64,000 bases of DNA from Bdellovibrio bacteriovorus W (GCA_000525675.1 CP002190.1:620001-684000); one strand, 5' to 3'. Counted from the stretch's first letter, positions 25,353 to 35,244 are shown. The notes: a model not told the origin generated them from the sequence alone. Translations and numbers: made by a program.

Positions 25353-27791
25353 ATAATCGGATATTAGCAACTTTTCATCCTTGTAAATTTGTATTCCAAA
25401 GGCACTTTGTAAACCATCGGCGCCAGTGGATCTTTTTCGCAAGTAGTCTTCAGGGCCGAGGAAGATCTTTCCAATGGCACCATTTAAAGAGGGAACTCCG
25501 TCGAAACTGAGAAGAACGTTATGGCTAGAGAGCATGAGCATGTTTCCTTTAAGGAAATCAATATCCACAGGTCTAGAGACTACGGGATCAAAGATTGATT
25601 GGGCCACTGGCGCAACTGTATTAGGAGCGTATTGGCCAATAACGGAATCTGCAGGTACTCCATTCATAGTTGGCACTTGATTGAATATCATGAGTCTTTC
25701 ATTTTCTCTGTCAGCCACAAAAATTTTATTATTGCGAACTCGAACTCGCTGAGGACTTCGAAACTCAGCTGCGCCAGACCCAGGGGACACTGATTGAAAG
25801 TCAGGCTGTCCGATCACAATAGAAGCTGATTCATTATTGGTTGTGGGAATTTGATCGTAAATGAGAACGCGATGATTGTTAAAGTCCGCTATGAAGAGAC
25901 GAGTTCCATCGTAGGAAAGTCCTCGAGGACCACTGAGAGTATTTGGACCCGGAATGCCACCTTGATTGCGAGATTTCCCCGTCGTAGATGTTTGCCCGAT
26001 GACGACATCAGGTGGGGCGCCATTCACCGTAGGCCAAGAGTTTCAAATAAGTACACGGTTATTTCCGCCATCGGAAACAAGGAGTTGATCTTCTACGATA
26101 AGGACGTCAAAGGGATTGCGCACACCGAAGCTTGAGTTTTGACCAGCTACGCTGGAAAAGTTAGGTTGCCCAAGCACTATATCAGGTGGTGTGTTATCTG
26201 CTGTGGGTAAGGTATTCCAAAGCAGGACTCTGTTTTTATTATAGTCTGCAACGGCAAGTCGTCTTCCATCAGTAAAGGCACTGGTAGGATTTGTAGTTAA
26301 ATAGTCATCGCCAGGGTTACGAACTAGTGACTCCGTGAAACTGGGTTGGCCAATGACGTTGGTGGCGGAGATTCCATCACTCAGAGTGGTAAGATTAAAA
26401 GTTAGAAAGCGATGATTACTGGTATCGCTTACATAAAGTAAGTTTCCAATCGCTGAAACTCTTCGGGGAGAGCTAAAGTTTCTGTCTGTTGTATTAGACC
26501 CCGTCGCTGCAAAGTTTACCTGTCCTACTACGATGTCAGCATTCTGTGCATTGATGCTAGGAAAGCTATTCCATACAAGGACACGGTTATTGCCGTAATC
26601 AGCTATAAAGAATTGTCCATTTTTAAAGGCCACACCCATGGGGCTTTTAAGAGTTTTCCGCGAAGCCGCATTCGTTCCATTTGTTGAATTGCTGTTCAAA
26701 CTTGATTGTCCTAAAACAGTGACTGGCTGAGTGTCGGCACCACTAGGAACGCCATCGAAAATCAAAACTCTATGGTTACCTGTATCACTCACGACGAGAT
26801 TTCCGTTGAGAACATCAGCAAAGTCCGGACTTGCTAAAGAAAGTGCACTCACGGAACCACCAGCATTTGCGGTGTTGGATGTGCCATCCGTCTGGCCCCA
26901 TATTAAATCCGGAGCCGTGAAGTCACGGGTAGGGATTTTGTTCCAGATCAAAATGCGGTGGTTGTCCGTGTCGCTTACAATGAGCTTACCATTGTGAATC
27001 CTCGCTGAACGAGGTCCAGAGAGAGTGTTGGCGCTTACTCCAGAGGAGTTTGCCGTATTTGTAGTGTAGTCGGGTTGTCCAACAACCACATCAGCGGGTT
27101 GCATTGGATTCTTAGGTATCGAGTGCCAGATAAGAACGCGGTTGTTTGACTTGTCAGCAGCAACCAATGATGTTCCGTCGGAGTGAAGGTCATAGATACC
27201 TGCAAAAGTTTTGAATCTTTCAGGACGAATGAAAGGACATTGAACATCCCCCATAGACTCTTGTCCCAGAAATGAATCGAATTTGGGAAAGTTGCTCGTA
27301 GGTGGACTGTTAAGAATATTGACTATGCAGTTTCCAAACATAATGAAATAAAGCTTATTATCAATTTCACTAACACCTTGAGGGGTATGAGCCCCACGTG
27401 TAAGTCCTGCAGAAATTTCATGCAGTGAAGGAGGGCCAAGAACGATGCCTTTCCTGAATTTTGCAAAGACACTCATTTCGGAGTTGGACTTTAAATTTAA
27501 GCGAACGGACGAAGTGGTGCTCGACAGAGTGACTCGGCATTGAAGGGAGGTATTACTTTGTTTTGTCAGGTGATGACACTGAGAGTGCCCAACAGAGACG
27601 GAGTCTACGAGGTCTAAATTTTCCCCATAGATTTTCAAAGTGAACTCTTCGCCCGGTTTAAAGAACGGTGGTTCTACGCGGTGAACTTGAGGCTTAGTTA
27701 TAAGCGAAAGAAACGACTCCATGGAGCAGCCCACAAGATAAAAGCTCGTAGTAATGATGAGAAGAAATCTCCCAAGTGCCGAAACGAACAT
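25317..27791 (-). pseudogene. NHL-repeat lipoprotein gene interrupted by one in-frame TGA
   Basis: One continuous frame of about 824 codons with a single stop at 26043-26045. It has a lipoprotein signal with lipobox LVGC near residue 22, an IPT/TIG-like domain (HRVEPPFFKPGEEFTLKIYGENL) and then repeated NHL beta-propeller units of the type NNRVLIWN.LPT..., D.VVGQP.F. The stop replaces the Trp of the RVLIW motif seen in sister repeats (TGG to TGA), and the same frame continues in perfect repeat register. It is probably a cell-surface protein inactivated by a point mutation, or one expressed by readthrough. The start ATG 27791 has a poor ribosome site; the frame is open further upstream. Confidence 0.75.
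25339..25362. terminator. Perfect inverted repeat in the convergent overlap of mocR2 and the NHL gene
   Basis: ATCCGATTATT and AATAATCGGAT separated by two bases, lying across the ends of both convergent genes. There is no T run, so termination is possible but not certain. Confidence 0.4.
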
Positions 27792-28437
27792 GAAGGACTT
27801 ATCGGAACGTGAGGGAAATAACTCAATATAGATAATGAGCTCATAATTTTTTGTAATTTCGCGGGGCGAAGAAGATTTAATTTCGTTCGTTTCACAGGGA
27901 GACGCAGAAGCAAGTTTTTTTACGAGTGAACAAAGCTCGGATAGATCGGCAGAAGTATGTTCCCGCCATCCATCATTTGTACTCAATGTGTGTACGTATC
28001 TGTGCGGTAAAGGTTTTAGATTCTAATAGAGCTAAATGAATCTCGAACATGGTTTGCTAGTATTAGAGGAATTAGGGGACTGCTTAAATTATTCTTCAGG
28101 GGCACTGATCTTATTTTTTCGAACGATGAAATCATTTATAAATATGCAGCGATGATGTCTTAATGAACGAAGTTCAATCACCAGCTTTTGGATGTGCTTC
28201 CTGTTTTCTCGTAATTTGCGCAACATAAAAATTTAACGGCGGGGCCTAAGGTCTAAGAATTCTCGAGCGTGAGTTGTGAATTTTTATTAAAACAGCTGTA
28301 CGCAAGAAGTAGGTCTAAAGCTGTCTGACTGGCTTGAATTGAGACGAAAGACGTCTTTAAAGAACCTTAAAAGCACGCTCCTCTTTAAACTTTTTGATCA
28401 AGAGATCCGATATTGTTTATGAAATTGAGGGGTAAGC
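27792..28437. other. Intergenic region between the NHL gene and the AAA+ operon
   Basis: About 640 bases. The first 195 stay open on the minus strand in the NHL frame but lack coding character (Ser/Glu-rich, no ribosome site before any start). The remainder is AT-rich with no gene supported. A possible flagellar-sigma-like promoter lies at 28386-28413. Confidence 0.45.
28386..28413 (+). promoter_or_regulatory. Possible sigma-28 (FliA)-like promoter of the AAA+ operon
   Basis: TAAACTTT at 28386-28393 and TCCGATAT at 28406-28413 with a 12-base gap; the known consensus is TAAAGTTT-N11-GCCGATAA. Seven of eight and six of eight bases match, but the gap is one base long. Weak evidence. Confidence 0.3.
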
Positions 28438-29412
28438 TTGTCCAATAAATCAGATAAATCCGACAACAATGTGGTTTTTGTTGAAAAGAAGTTTTCGCAG
28501 AAGTCATACCACGGTGGCCCCGTTAAAGTGCAAAGCCCTTCTCTGAATTCCGGCAAGCCCAGTTCAGTGGTTAGCTCTAGCCCGCCCGTAGCGACAAGTT
28601 CTGCCACAAACACGGTCGAAGCAAAACCTTCATCACAAACAAATTTGAACTTAGCAACGATTGAGAAATCCAGTCTGCCTTATTTCTCCGGACTGTTGGA
28701 TTTTGAGGATGTTCTTGAACATTGGTCAAAGAGGCTTTTGGCTTATATGAATCAGTCTGAGCGCCATTGTCAGTTTAATATTTGGAGCGGCTCCACTCTG
28801 ACCGGCAAAACCTCTTTGGCTAAGAGATTTGCGGGCCTCGAGGGGTTTAAACCATTCAATCTGCATCAAAGCAGTATAGTTTATTTCGACTCTTATACGG
28901 TCAAAGATAACTTTGAAAAGCTTCGTGTTGACTGGATGGATCCAAATAAAACTCCTCCGAATACAATTATCTTTATTGATGAGTTTGAAAAGCTTATGGA
29001 TTCTCAATTTAAGCTAGTGGATGAGATCTTCATTCGCAAGTTGAGAAAGTACTTCGAAGATATTTCTCGCATACAAAAAATCATGTTTGTTTTTTTAACC
29101 TCCGCGAAGATTGATCGTGAAAGCGTGGTTAAACTTTTGGACTCTAAACTGACGAGTTTGACTGACTTTTCGTTGATTTTTCCAGATTGGACTTTGCAGA
29201 GATTGACGACACTCATTTTAAAAACGCTTCAAGCACGCAACTTACAAATAACAGATATGGCTGTGGCAAACTTGGCTTTGCACGCAAGTAGACATACAAA
29301 AATTTTAGAAGTTCAGGGAATACTTCCGCTGCTTGAAGTTGAGCTCAAGATTAACGGTCAACGTGAAATTGATGAAGAGCTTATGGCAAAAGTTTTAAAG
29401 GGACGAGGGTAG
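28438..29412 (+). CDS. AAA-type ATPase with long disordered N-terminus, unknown role
   Basis: 324 residues. About 1-85 are Ser/Pro/Thr/Lys-rich and disordered; about 85-320 form a P-loop ATPase. Walker A is GSTLTGKT (118-125) and Walker B IIFIDE (177-182), so it should bind ATP. The rest is reminiscent of DnaA/ORC-like AAA folds, with a lid domain from about 245. It starts at TTG 28438 behind GAGGGG. The stop is two bases before the next ATPase gene. I do not recognise the family; partnership with the ClpX-like neighbour is inferred from gene order. Confidence 0.7.
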   Translation: MSNKSDKSDNNVVFVEKKFSQKSYHGGPVKVQSPSLNSGKPSSVVSSSPPVATSSATNTVEAKPSSQTNLNLATIEKSSLPYFSGLLDFEDVLEHWSKRLLAYMNQSERHCQFNIWSGSTLTGKTSLAKRFAGLEGFKPFNLHQSSIVYFDSYTVKDNFEKLRVDWMDPNKTPPNTIIFIDEFEKLMDSQFKLVDEIFIRKLRKYFEDISRIQKIMFVFLTSAKIDRESVVKLLDSKLTSLTDFSLIFPDWTLQRLTTLILKTLQARNLQITDMAVANLALHASRHTKILEVQGILPLLEVELKINGQREIDEELMAKVLKGRG

Positions 29413-29414
29413 GG

Positions 29415-30335
29415 ATGAGTCGCTACGATGACCAAGTGGATGCCATTTTAAAGCTGATGAACCAGAAGCAAGAACTTATGGACAAAGAGTGGACGGCAAA
29501 AGCAGTTTTTGATCAGATGGACGATAAAATTGTCGGAAACGAAAACTATAAGCAAGCCCTTGCCTTAAGTCTTTCCGGTTACTTGGGGAAAAATCAGCAG
29601 CGGCAACATATGTTTGTAGTCGGTCCTAGTGGGACGGGAAAAACACATTTGATCCGCAAATTACTTCCGAGCTTTGGAGTTCCGTTTATTATTATTGATT
29701 CTAGCTCCTTGGTAGGGCCGGGGTATGAGGGAACAACTCTAGTTCAATTGCTAGAGGAGTTCTACAAATCCAATATGACTGCGGCAAAAAAAGCCATCAT
29801 CGTGATGGATGAATTTGATAAAGTTTCAGCGAAGGCTGGAAACAACTGGGCTCAGATTATTCAAAACGAATTGCTCAGCTTAGTGGAAGGTGCACAGAAA
29901 GGTTCGATTGATACACGCAACTCACTTTGGATTTTTTTAGGAGCTTTCGCGTATGCGGACGAAATGAAAGTTGCCAATCCAAAAATGACAGACACGGATA
30001 TGTTAAAATACGGATTTAAGAACGAGCTTTTAGGGCGCATTCAAAGTTTCGTAATGACAGACATTCCAACTCAGCAAGATCTTCTATTAAGAATATTGAA
30101 TAGCGAAGAATTTAATTCTTTCCATACAGATCTTGAGGCCGAAGGAAAAAATGTAAAGATCTCGAACGAGGGCATAGCCGAAATTGTACGAATTCTTCAG
30201 CGCCCCGAGTTCGGAATGAGAATGTTGGCTAAGATCCTATATGGTTTAAAAAAGGAAATTATTTTTGCAACCGGATTTAGTGATGTCGAAGTGACTGTTT
30301 CCATGATTCAAAAGGCAACTCATGGCAAATATTAA
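29415..30335 (+). CDS. Stand-alone ClpX-like AAA+ ATPase
   Basis: 306 residues. Walker A GPSGTGKT (70-77), Walker B AIIVMDEFDK (D132, E133), a GPGYEG pore-1-like segment after the ATP site as in ClpX, arginine finger R208 in KNELLGRIQ and sensor-2 Arg 268 in FGMRML are all present. The N-terminal zinc domain of ClpX and the IGF loop that docks ClpP are missing. It therefore looks like an active hexameric unfoldase or remodeller that does not pair with ClpP. It lies in an operon with an upstream ATPase (2-base gap) and a downstream unknown gene (14-base overlap). Confidence 0.8.
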   Translation: MSRYDDQVDAILKLMNQKQELMDKEWTAKAVFDQMDDKIVGNENYKQALALSLSGYLGKNQQRQHMFVVGPSGTGKTHLIRKLLPSFGVPFIIIDSSSLVGPGYEGTTLVQLLEEFYKSNMTAAKKAIIVMDEFDKVSAKAGNNWAQIIQNELLSLVEGAQKGSIDTRNSLWIFLGAFAYADEMKVANPKMTDTDMLKYGFKNELLGRIQSFVMTDIPTQQDLLLRILNSEEFNSFHTDLEAEGKNVKISNEGIAEIVRILQRPEFGMRMLAKILYGLKKEIIFATGFSDVEVTVSMIQKATHGKY

Positions 30336-30846
30336 ACCTCGCGCCTCACAAAATCGTTCGGAAGAGCTTGCCTGCGAAGAAGCGCCTGCGGATCACCAAG
30401 AGTCCACGGCGGAAAGTCTCTCTTTAAATTCTCAAGCAAATTCACATGATCATTCCGCCTTCGAAGAGTTGCTCCTTGAGATTCTTAATGACTTTGAATA
30501 TACGCAAAGAAAAGAAGTGAAGGTGCAGCCGGAAAACACAACTCCTGTGGTGTCGGCACCATTAAAATCGGATAAGATGAAAGAGCCGTTGCTATTCAGT
30601 CCAGGTGTTCTTATGGGAATTTTAGGGCCTTGTGGATTGCCAGGGCATATTGCTCACTTCTATGACTCTAATATGGAAATTGAAAAACATATTAAAACTA
30701 TTGGAGAGCTGGGGCATGAGCGTTTTGTGAAAGCCTATGAGTATTTTAAGGCAAATCTTCATGTAGAAGCAGTTCTCGTCTATGAGAACCAGTTCATGGC
30801 CATTTCTAGACAAAATGGCCGCTTAGAATCAAATACATTTTTTTAG
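30322..30846 (+). CDS. Hypothetical protein, third gene of the AAA+ operon
   Basis: 174 residues. The first 90 or so are polar and probably disordered (Glu/Ser/Gln/Asn-rich); about 90-174 look folded (LLFSPGVLMGILGPCGLPGHIAHFYDSN..., FVKAYEYFKANLHVEAVLVYENQF). No family recognised, no signal peptide. It overlaps the ClpX-like gene by 14 bases, so it is made with it and may be a substrate adaptor; that role is only a guess. It ends seven bases before the convergent operon. Confidence 0.65.
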   Translation: MANIKPRASQNRSEELACEEAPADHQESTAESLSLNSQANSHDHSAFEELLLEILNDFEYTQRKEVKVQPENTTPVVSAPLKSDKMKEPLLFSPGVLMGILGPCGLPGHIAHFYDSNMEIEKHIKTIGELGHERFVKAYEYFKANLHVEAVLVYENQFMAISRQNGRLESNTFF

Positions 30847-30853
30847 TGCTTCT

Positions 30854-31681
30854 TTATTTTCGAGAAAAGGTCAACGCTGGGCTCTTAGAGGTTAAAGATC
30901 CAAACTCATAAGGGTCATTCTTATTGGCAGGCAGAACTGCTTCCCAAACATATTCTGGGCAGTCAGCTGTGCTGTTCTGATTCTCGGTCGTAAAAACAAA
31001 GAACCTGTTTATTGCTAAAGACGTGGTAGCAACCGCTTGATAGCTACAGGTACCTTTGTTCGACTTGCTAGTCAGGTTGCCCCATAGATAGTTCCCCTCA
31101 ACGCGATTTAGATTTAGATCCCACTGAGCGTCTGAGTTCTTTGAGGTCCATCTTCCCTGCGCCACCTTAAATATTTCTGAAGGTTCGGTCGAATAAACGG
31201 CTCCCTTCTCAGATGTAGGGTGTAGATAGATATTGCCTTTTGAATCTTCTAAAAGACTGAGTCGCGTTTGAATATCAAGCTTTGTTGCGTATGCTTGTCG
31301 CGTTCCCCAGGCTTCTTGTGCGGGCTTTGTTACGAGGCGTATCCATGTTCTGTCTTTGCCTTCTTCAAGCTGACCTGTAAAAAAGTTCATCTTATCGGCG
31401 TTGCCCGAGGGAAAGATCATGCCGTTGATCTCAGGTTTTCCACCGTTAGGTTTCATGTTCAGGATCACGACGTATCGTACCCCGTTTTCCCTTAATATAA
31501 CTCCATAATGACCCTCTTTAATTTTAGAAAGGTCAGCGACTTTAAAGTTCGTGCTAGGAGTTACCAAAGGCCCCATTCCAATAAGACTTTGATGTGGAGA
31601 ATTCCACCAATTCGGCAAAGGACGATGGCAGAAGGAGAAAAAAGGAAGTACGAGTAAAATTGCAATATATACGTAATTCAT
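30854..31681 (-). CDS. Exported protein of unknown function, last gene of the zinc-domain operon
   Basis: 275 residues with a hydrophobic N-terminus (about 4-18, VYIAILLVLPFFSFC) that should export or anchor it; the Cys there does not sit in a good lipobox. The rest is soluble and beta-rich (GVILRENGVRYVVILNM, FTGQLEEGKDRTWIRLV). No family recognised. The start is two bases after the stop of the DnaJ-type zinc gene, so the two are translationally linked. Confidence 0.65.
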   Translation of the reverse strand: MNYVYIAILLVLPFFSFCHRPLPNWWNSPHQSLIGMGPLVTPSTNFKVADLSKIKEGHYGVILRENGVRYVVILNMKPNGGKPEINGMIFPSGNADKMNFFTGQLEEGKDRTWIRLVTKPAQEAWGTRQAYATKLDIQTRLSLLEDSKGNIYLHPTSEKGAVYSTEPSEIFKVAQGRWTSKNSDAQWDLNLNRVEGNYLWGNLTSKSNKGTCSYQAVATTSLAINRFFVFTTENQNSTADCPEYVWEAVLPANKNDPYEFGSLTSKSPALTFSRK

Positions 31682-31683
31682 GG

Positions 31684-33386
31684 TTATTTCCTAAAAATGA
31701 TTTCGCCGGTTGTTAAGCTACGATCCGCTTTATCTTTTTGGAAAGAGGTGACGTAGAAGAAATTCGCAACGAGCAAAATAACGACGGCGATGGAAATCTT
31801 CAGATAATTTTTCTTAGCCTCTTTGATCTCGCTGTATGTTGGAGGATCGGCATACTCGGACTGTTTGGAGCAGAAGTAGTATACTAAAGCTATAAGGACT
31901 CCAAGCAGAGTCAGACTCATCGGGACGATGAAACCCAATGCCAACCAAATAAGAGCGACGACCGCCAAAGGCAGTCTAATACGCACAAAAGGCGCATACC
32001 TTGCTCGTGCGGCCTGGTCCTGCGTGCTTTTCTGAGAATCTATTCTTTGTCGGAAGTCTTTTTCGAGATCTAGAAAAGTATATTTTTTAGTTTCGGCATA
32101 GAGTTCTTCACACGCGCTATAGTTCGAATCTTTTAATTTTCTTTCAAAGTCTTCTTTGAGTCGATCTTTAAAATTAGTGCGATGATTTCTTAGGGGATCT
32201 TTTTCAAGGTAGAGTTTTCCCGAGTTCACATCATAGAGGGCTTGTCCTAACGATCCTTCATATTCGAAATCCAGCCTCACAAGCTTTGCCTCAAGAATAG
32301 AAAATCTTTCTAGGAGGTGCGTTGTCGAACGAACCTGTTGAACATGGTTAATAAGTTCTTGAAGGTGGGAATTAAGATTTGGCTCTTTAGCTAAGTCGAT
32401 AAGCTCTTCGACGGTGAATGTCGGCTGATGAGTACTAATATTTTCTTTGAAATCGAGAGTGAAGTGCTCAGGCAAATTATTGAGAGCAGATAACTTTATT
32501 TCATTCGATTCTATATGGCTTCGTCTATGAACAAAGATAGATTTTTTAAAGCCCGCAAGTCCCTCGCACTCTTTGCATTTTACAGCCTTGTTACCGGAGC
32601 AGGTGGCGCACTGAATACGGCCCTCTGGATTGCATTTATTGCACTTCACCTTTTTCTGAGTTCTGCAGGTTTGACAGGCGATATTGCCATTAGAGCAACC
32701 GGTGCATTTTTTGGTTTCGGTGGCAGCGCCCCCGCATCGAGGACAAGTTTTATTGCCGGTGCCGTCACATTGACGGCAGTCGTATTTTGATTCCTTACCG
32801 TAGTGATATCCTCTGCCTGAACAGGCATCACAATCTATGTTGCCTCGATGACAAGCCGAACAGTTTTGCTCGTAGGCACCGACACCCCCACAGGCTCGGC
32901 AATGGAGTTCTCCAAAGCCATCACAGGTAGGGCAGTCTATTTTTTTATCCCCTTCGCACACATCGCAGAGGAATGAACCGACTTCTTGGCAAGCTTTACA
33001 ACCCAAACTTCCAGTTTCAGCGCAAGGAGAACACTTTTCATAGAATTCGCTGCCAGGAACGATCAATGACTCACTTTTTTCTTCAAACGAGGTCGTGAAG
33101 TGTGGAGGAGTGGGGTAAGTCCAAGGATCTACGTTAGCAGAGAGATTGTAGCACTCGTGGGAAGGCTGGACTTCTTGGAAGCGTTTTTTCGTTCCTCTCT
33201 CTTGCGACTTTCGGAAAGAGTATCTAAAGAAAGTTTTAGGACTTTAAAGCCCTCTACTTTTTTAATATTTACTTTTTCTTTGAAATTTGGTGCCAATGGG
33301 CCATAGGATTTTTGGTTCCAATGCTCAAGAGCATCCTTAATAAGATTTAAATTCTCAGGATTGAAGATCAGGTAGTTCTTATTCAC
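31684..33386 (-). CDS. Membrane protein with DnaJ-type cysteine-rich zinc repeats; frame changes once (-1) at 33183-33189
   Basis: Two frames join into one protein. Frame 1 starts at GTG 33386 (AAAGG upstream), encodes about 68 residues (NYLIFNPENLNLIKDALEHW.., SRKREERKN) and would stop at 33129. Frame 2 is open and protein-like from the same point with no start codon (RFQEVQPSHECYNL, VDPWTYPTPPHFTTSFEEK), continuing into the 460 codons that end at 31684. The crossover falls on A AAA AAC in frame, a classic -1 slippery heptamer. After it come about 16 CxxC pairs of the CxxCxGxG kind, a helical stretch, and three membrane helices near the C-terminus. Either programmed frameshifting, a real mutation, or a homopolymer sequencing error. 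Confidence 0.75.
33183..33189 (-). promoter_or_regulatory. A AAA AAC slippery heptamer, candidate -1 frameshift site
   Basis: In frame 1 the codons read CGA AAA AAC. A -1 slip continues as CGC TTC CAA GAA in the frame of the zinc protein. AGAGAGGA lies just upstream, and a small CTTC-CAA-GAAG hairpin follows directly. The sequence facts are direct; function is inference. Confidence 0.5.
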
Positions 33387-33478
33387 AGGAAAACCTTTGC
33401 GTTAAATATCTTCCATAACGCTAGAAAACAGAACTGATTGAGGCAAACATAATGTCGATTTTTTGGAATTTACTAGAC

Positions 33479-34690
33479 TCACTCAAAGGGCACTAAATAG
33501 TGACCATCTGTACTCTGTAAGACATATAAATGTTGAAGATTTAAAATGGCTGTTTTTTGGGCAGTGATGTCTATCAGGTCACCTTGTAAAGGAACGATGA
33601 AAATAGCTTCTGGTAAAAAGGCCACCGAGTTGATTTTGAAACGATCGCTGTCTGAAAAAACACCCTTAACGAGTTCTTTAATTGAGAGCAGGACCGCAGA
33701 AATCGGATTGACGTGAATGAGATAGGCAGGATTTGGAAAAGTACCTTGAGTCTTTTTTTCGAATTCCTGATCGATATCAAGGCGACTAAAGCCCAAATAT
33801 AACTCTGAATCCGCAATGCTTTTTAACTGGGCAGCTTGGCTTAGCATTGTTCGTTGATCTTGATTGAGCCAACGAATTTTTTTATGCATGTGAATGAAAG
33901 CAAATCGGGGTTTTGCTTCTTTTGCCATGCGGAGGCGTTCAAGTTTGGCAGTTCCATCAAGTAGAATCTTTTTAGCATAGTTTGTTTCGCGCTCTTCGTC
34001 TCCAGCTAAGGCGGAAACTCTCCAGATGTCATTCTGAATGCGGGGCCACTTCGATGCTACCTGCTGTGTCAGTTCATAGTCGATACGAGCATCGTCATAG
34101 AACCCGTTTTTTTCGTAAACAAAACCAGAGTACCAATAGAAAAAAGCATGCTCCTTAAGGGGATTGTCTGCATACTTCAGCGCAATATCTTGAAGAACCT
34201 TCTCCATAGCACGGACACTGACCAAGGCCTCTTTCCACTTATTTTCTTGAAGGTAGGTGAGGCTAAAAAGATAGTGGTAGATAAGGTACTCTTGGGGTTG
34301 TAGTGGTTGTCGGTTCCAAGCATCCTCTGCGATAATGACCTTTCCCACTTCCTCAAGAATCGATGTGTAGTTCTGCCAGTGAATATGTTTCGCCGCTTTT
34401 AGCAGATAGTTGCGAGCTTCGACTGGACGATGGGCCATAAGAGACAAGGCCCCTAAGTTCATATTATGCAAAAATTCTTGCTGGGGATTGTCGACGCTAT
34501 AGGGCATCTGTTCGAGGTATTTTTTCAGGACCTCGCTGGGGCTGCGTAAAAATAAGTTGGATTTAAGGCTGCCAAGACTCTCGATGTATATGGGGTCCGA
34601 AGTTTTCTCCTCTGCTTGAGCCAGAGTCGAAAAGGGAAGGCTTAGCTGCGCGAGAAAAAAGAGTAAGAATATTCTAAGTTGTCTACGCAT
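33479..34690 (-). CDS. Secreted helical-repeat (TPR-like) protein, unknown function
   Basis: 403 residues with a signal peptide (about 1-25, TLAQA|EE). About 60-240 look like helical tetratricopeptide-type repeats (EFLHNMNLGALSLMAHRPVEARNYLLKAA; FYWYSGFVYEKNGFYDDARIDYEL), and about 300-400 form a separate domain (NPAYLIHVNPISAVLLSIKEL..). It resembles COG3014-type periplasmic proteins in layout. First gene of a minus-strand set with the zinc-domain gene 92 bases downstream and the exported protein after it. Confidence 0.65.
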   Translation of the reverse strand: MRRQLRIFLLFFLAQLSLPFSTLAQAEEKTSDPIYIESLGSLKSNLFLRSPSEVLKKYLEQMPYSVDNPQQEFLHNMNLGALSLMAHRPVEARNYLLKAAKHIHWQNYTSILEEVGKVIIAEDAWNRQPLQPQEYLIYHYLFSLTYLQENKWKEALVSVRAMEKVLQDIALKYADNPLKEHAFFYWYSGFVYEKNGFYDDARIDYELTQQVASKWPRIQNDIWRVSALAGDEERETNYAKKILLDGTAKLERLRMAKEAKPRFAFIHMHKKIRWLNQDQRTMLSQAAQLKSIADSELYLGFSRLDIDQEFEKKTQGTFPNPAYLIHVNPISAVLLSIKELVKGVFSDSDRFKINSVAFLPEAIFIVPLQGDLIDITAQKTAILNLQHLYVLQSTDGHYLVPFE

Positions 34691-34818
34691 GAGTCTTTGC
34701 CTTCTGGGTGTTTTTTTAACTAGAGCTGCCTCGTTGTTATCCTATATCGGCTTGTTTAGTTTGTTCTGCACTGGACGTTGGAAAGGTCTTCGAGGTCTTT
34801 GCGTTCACTCTGTGTTGA

Positions 34819-35244
34819 TTACCTCAATTTAAAGACCACTCTAATACAGATAACTGTGTAGACAGCAAAATAGGCGACTAGGGCTTGGGGGAAGGTTTTA
34901 TAATACCAAACGCTCAAGATCGCTCCGATGATTAGTCCCACGATGAGCGCAAAGGCCGTGGCAGCTCTTCTGACGCCACGAAGTCTTTCGGGTCTGCCTG
35001 CAGTAAAGGCAATAATATCGTAGATTGAGTTGATAGCTAAAATCAAAAAGAGAGCAATATTGAGCCATCCCAAGAGCTTAGTTTCGGGAGAGTTGCATTT
35101 ATCACTGAGGTCAAGGCTAAAGCCGGCAATTAACAGAGTGAAAGTTAGTGGCAAGCTAACGAGCGAAATCGCAGCCCGCCATATAGGTAGTTCATGAAGA
35201 TTGTCATAGCATGGCAGTGTTGGGCCTTGGGTTTTGCAGGACAT
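34819..35244 (-). CDS. Small polytopic membrane protein, unknown function
   Basis: 141 residues with four predicted membrane helices (about 22-45, 58-80, 90-110, 118-136). The central loop carries Arg-rich RPERLRGVRRAA, which should face the cytosol. The N-terminus has two Cys (SCKTQ, LPCYD). No family recognised. It stands alone, 128 bases before the secreted helical-repeat gene. Confidence 0.6.
   Translation of the reverse strand: MSCKTQGPTLPCYDNLHELPIWRAAISLVSLPLTFTLLIAGFSLDLSDKCNSPETKLLGWLNIALFLILAINSIYDIIAFTAGRPERLRGVRRAATAFALIVGLIIGAILSVWYYKTFPQALVAYFAVYTVICIRVVFKLR

Noticed and set aside
28162-28227. 21-codon frame beginning MNEVQSPAFG
   Set aside because: No ribosome site and no coding character in an AT-rich gap.
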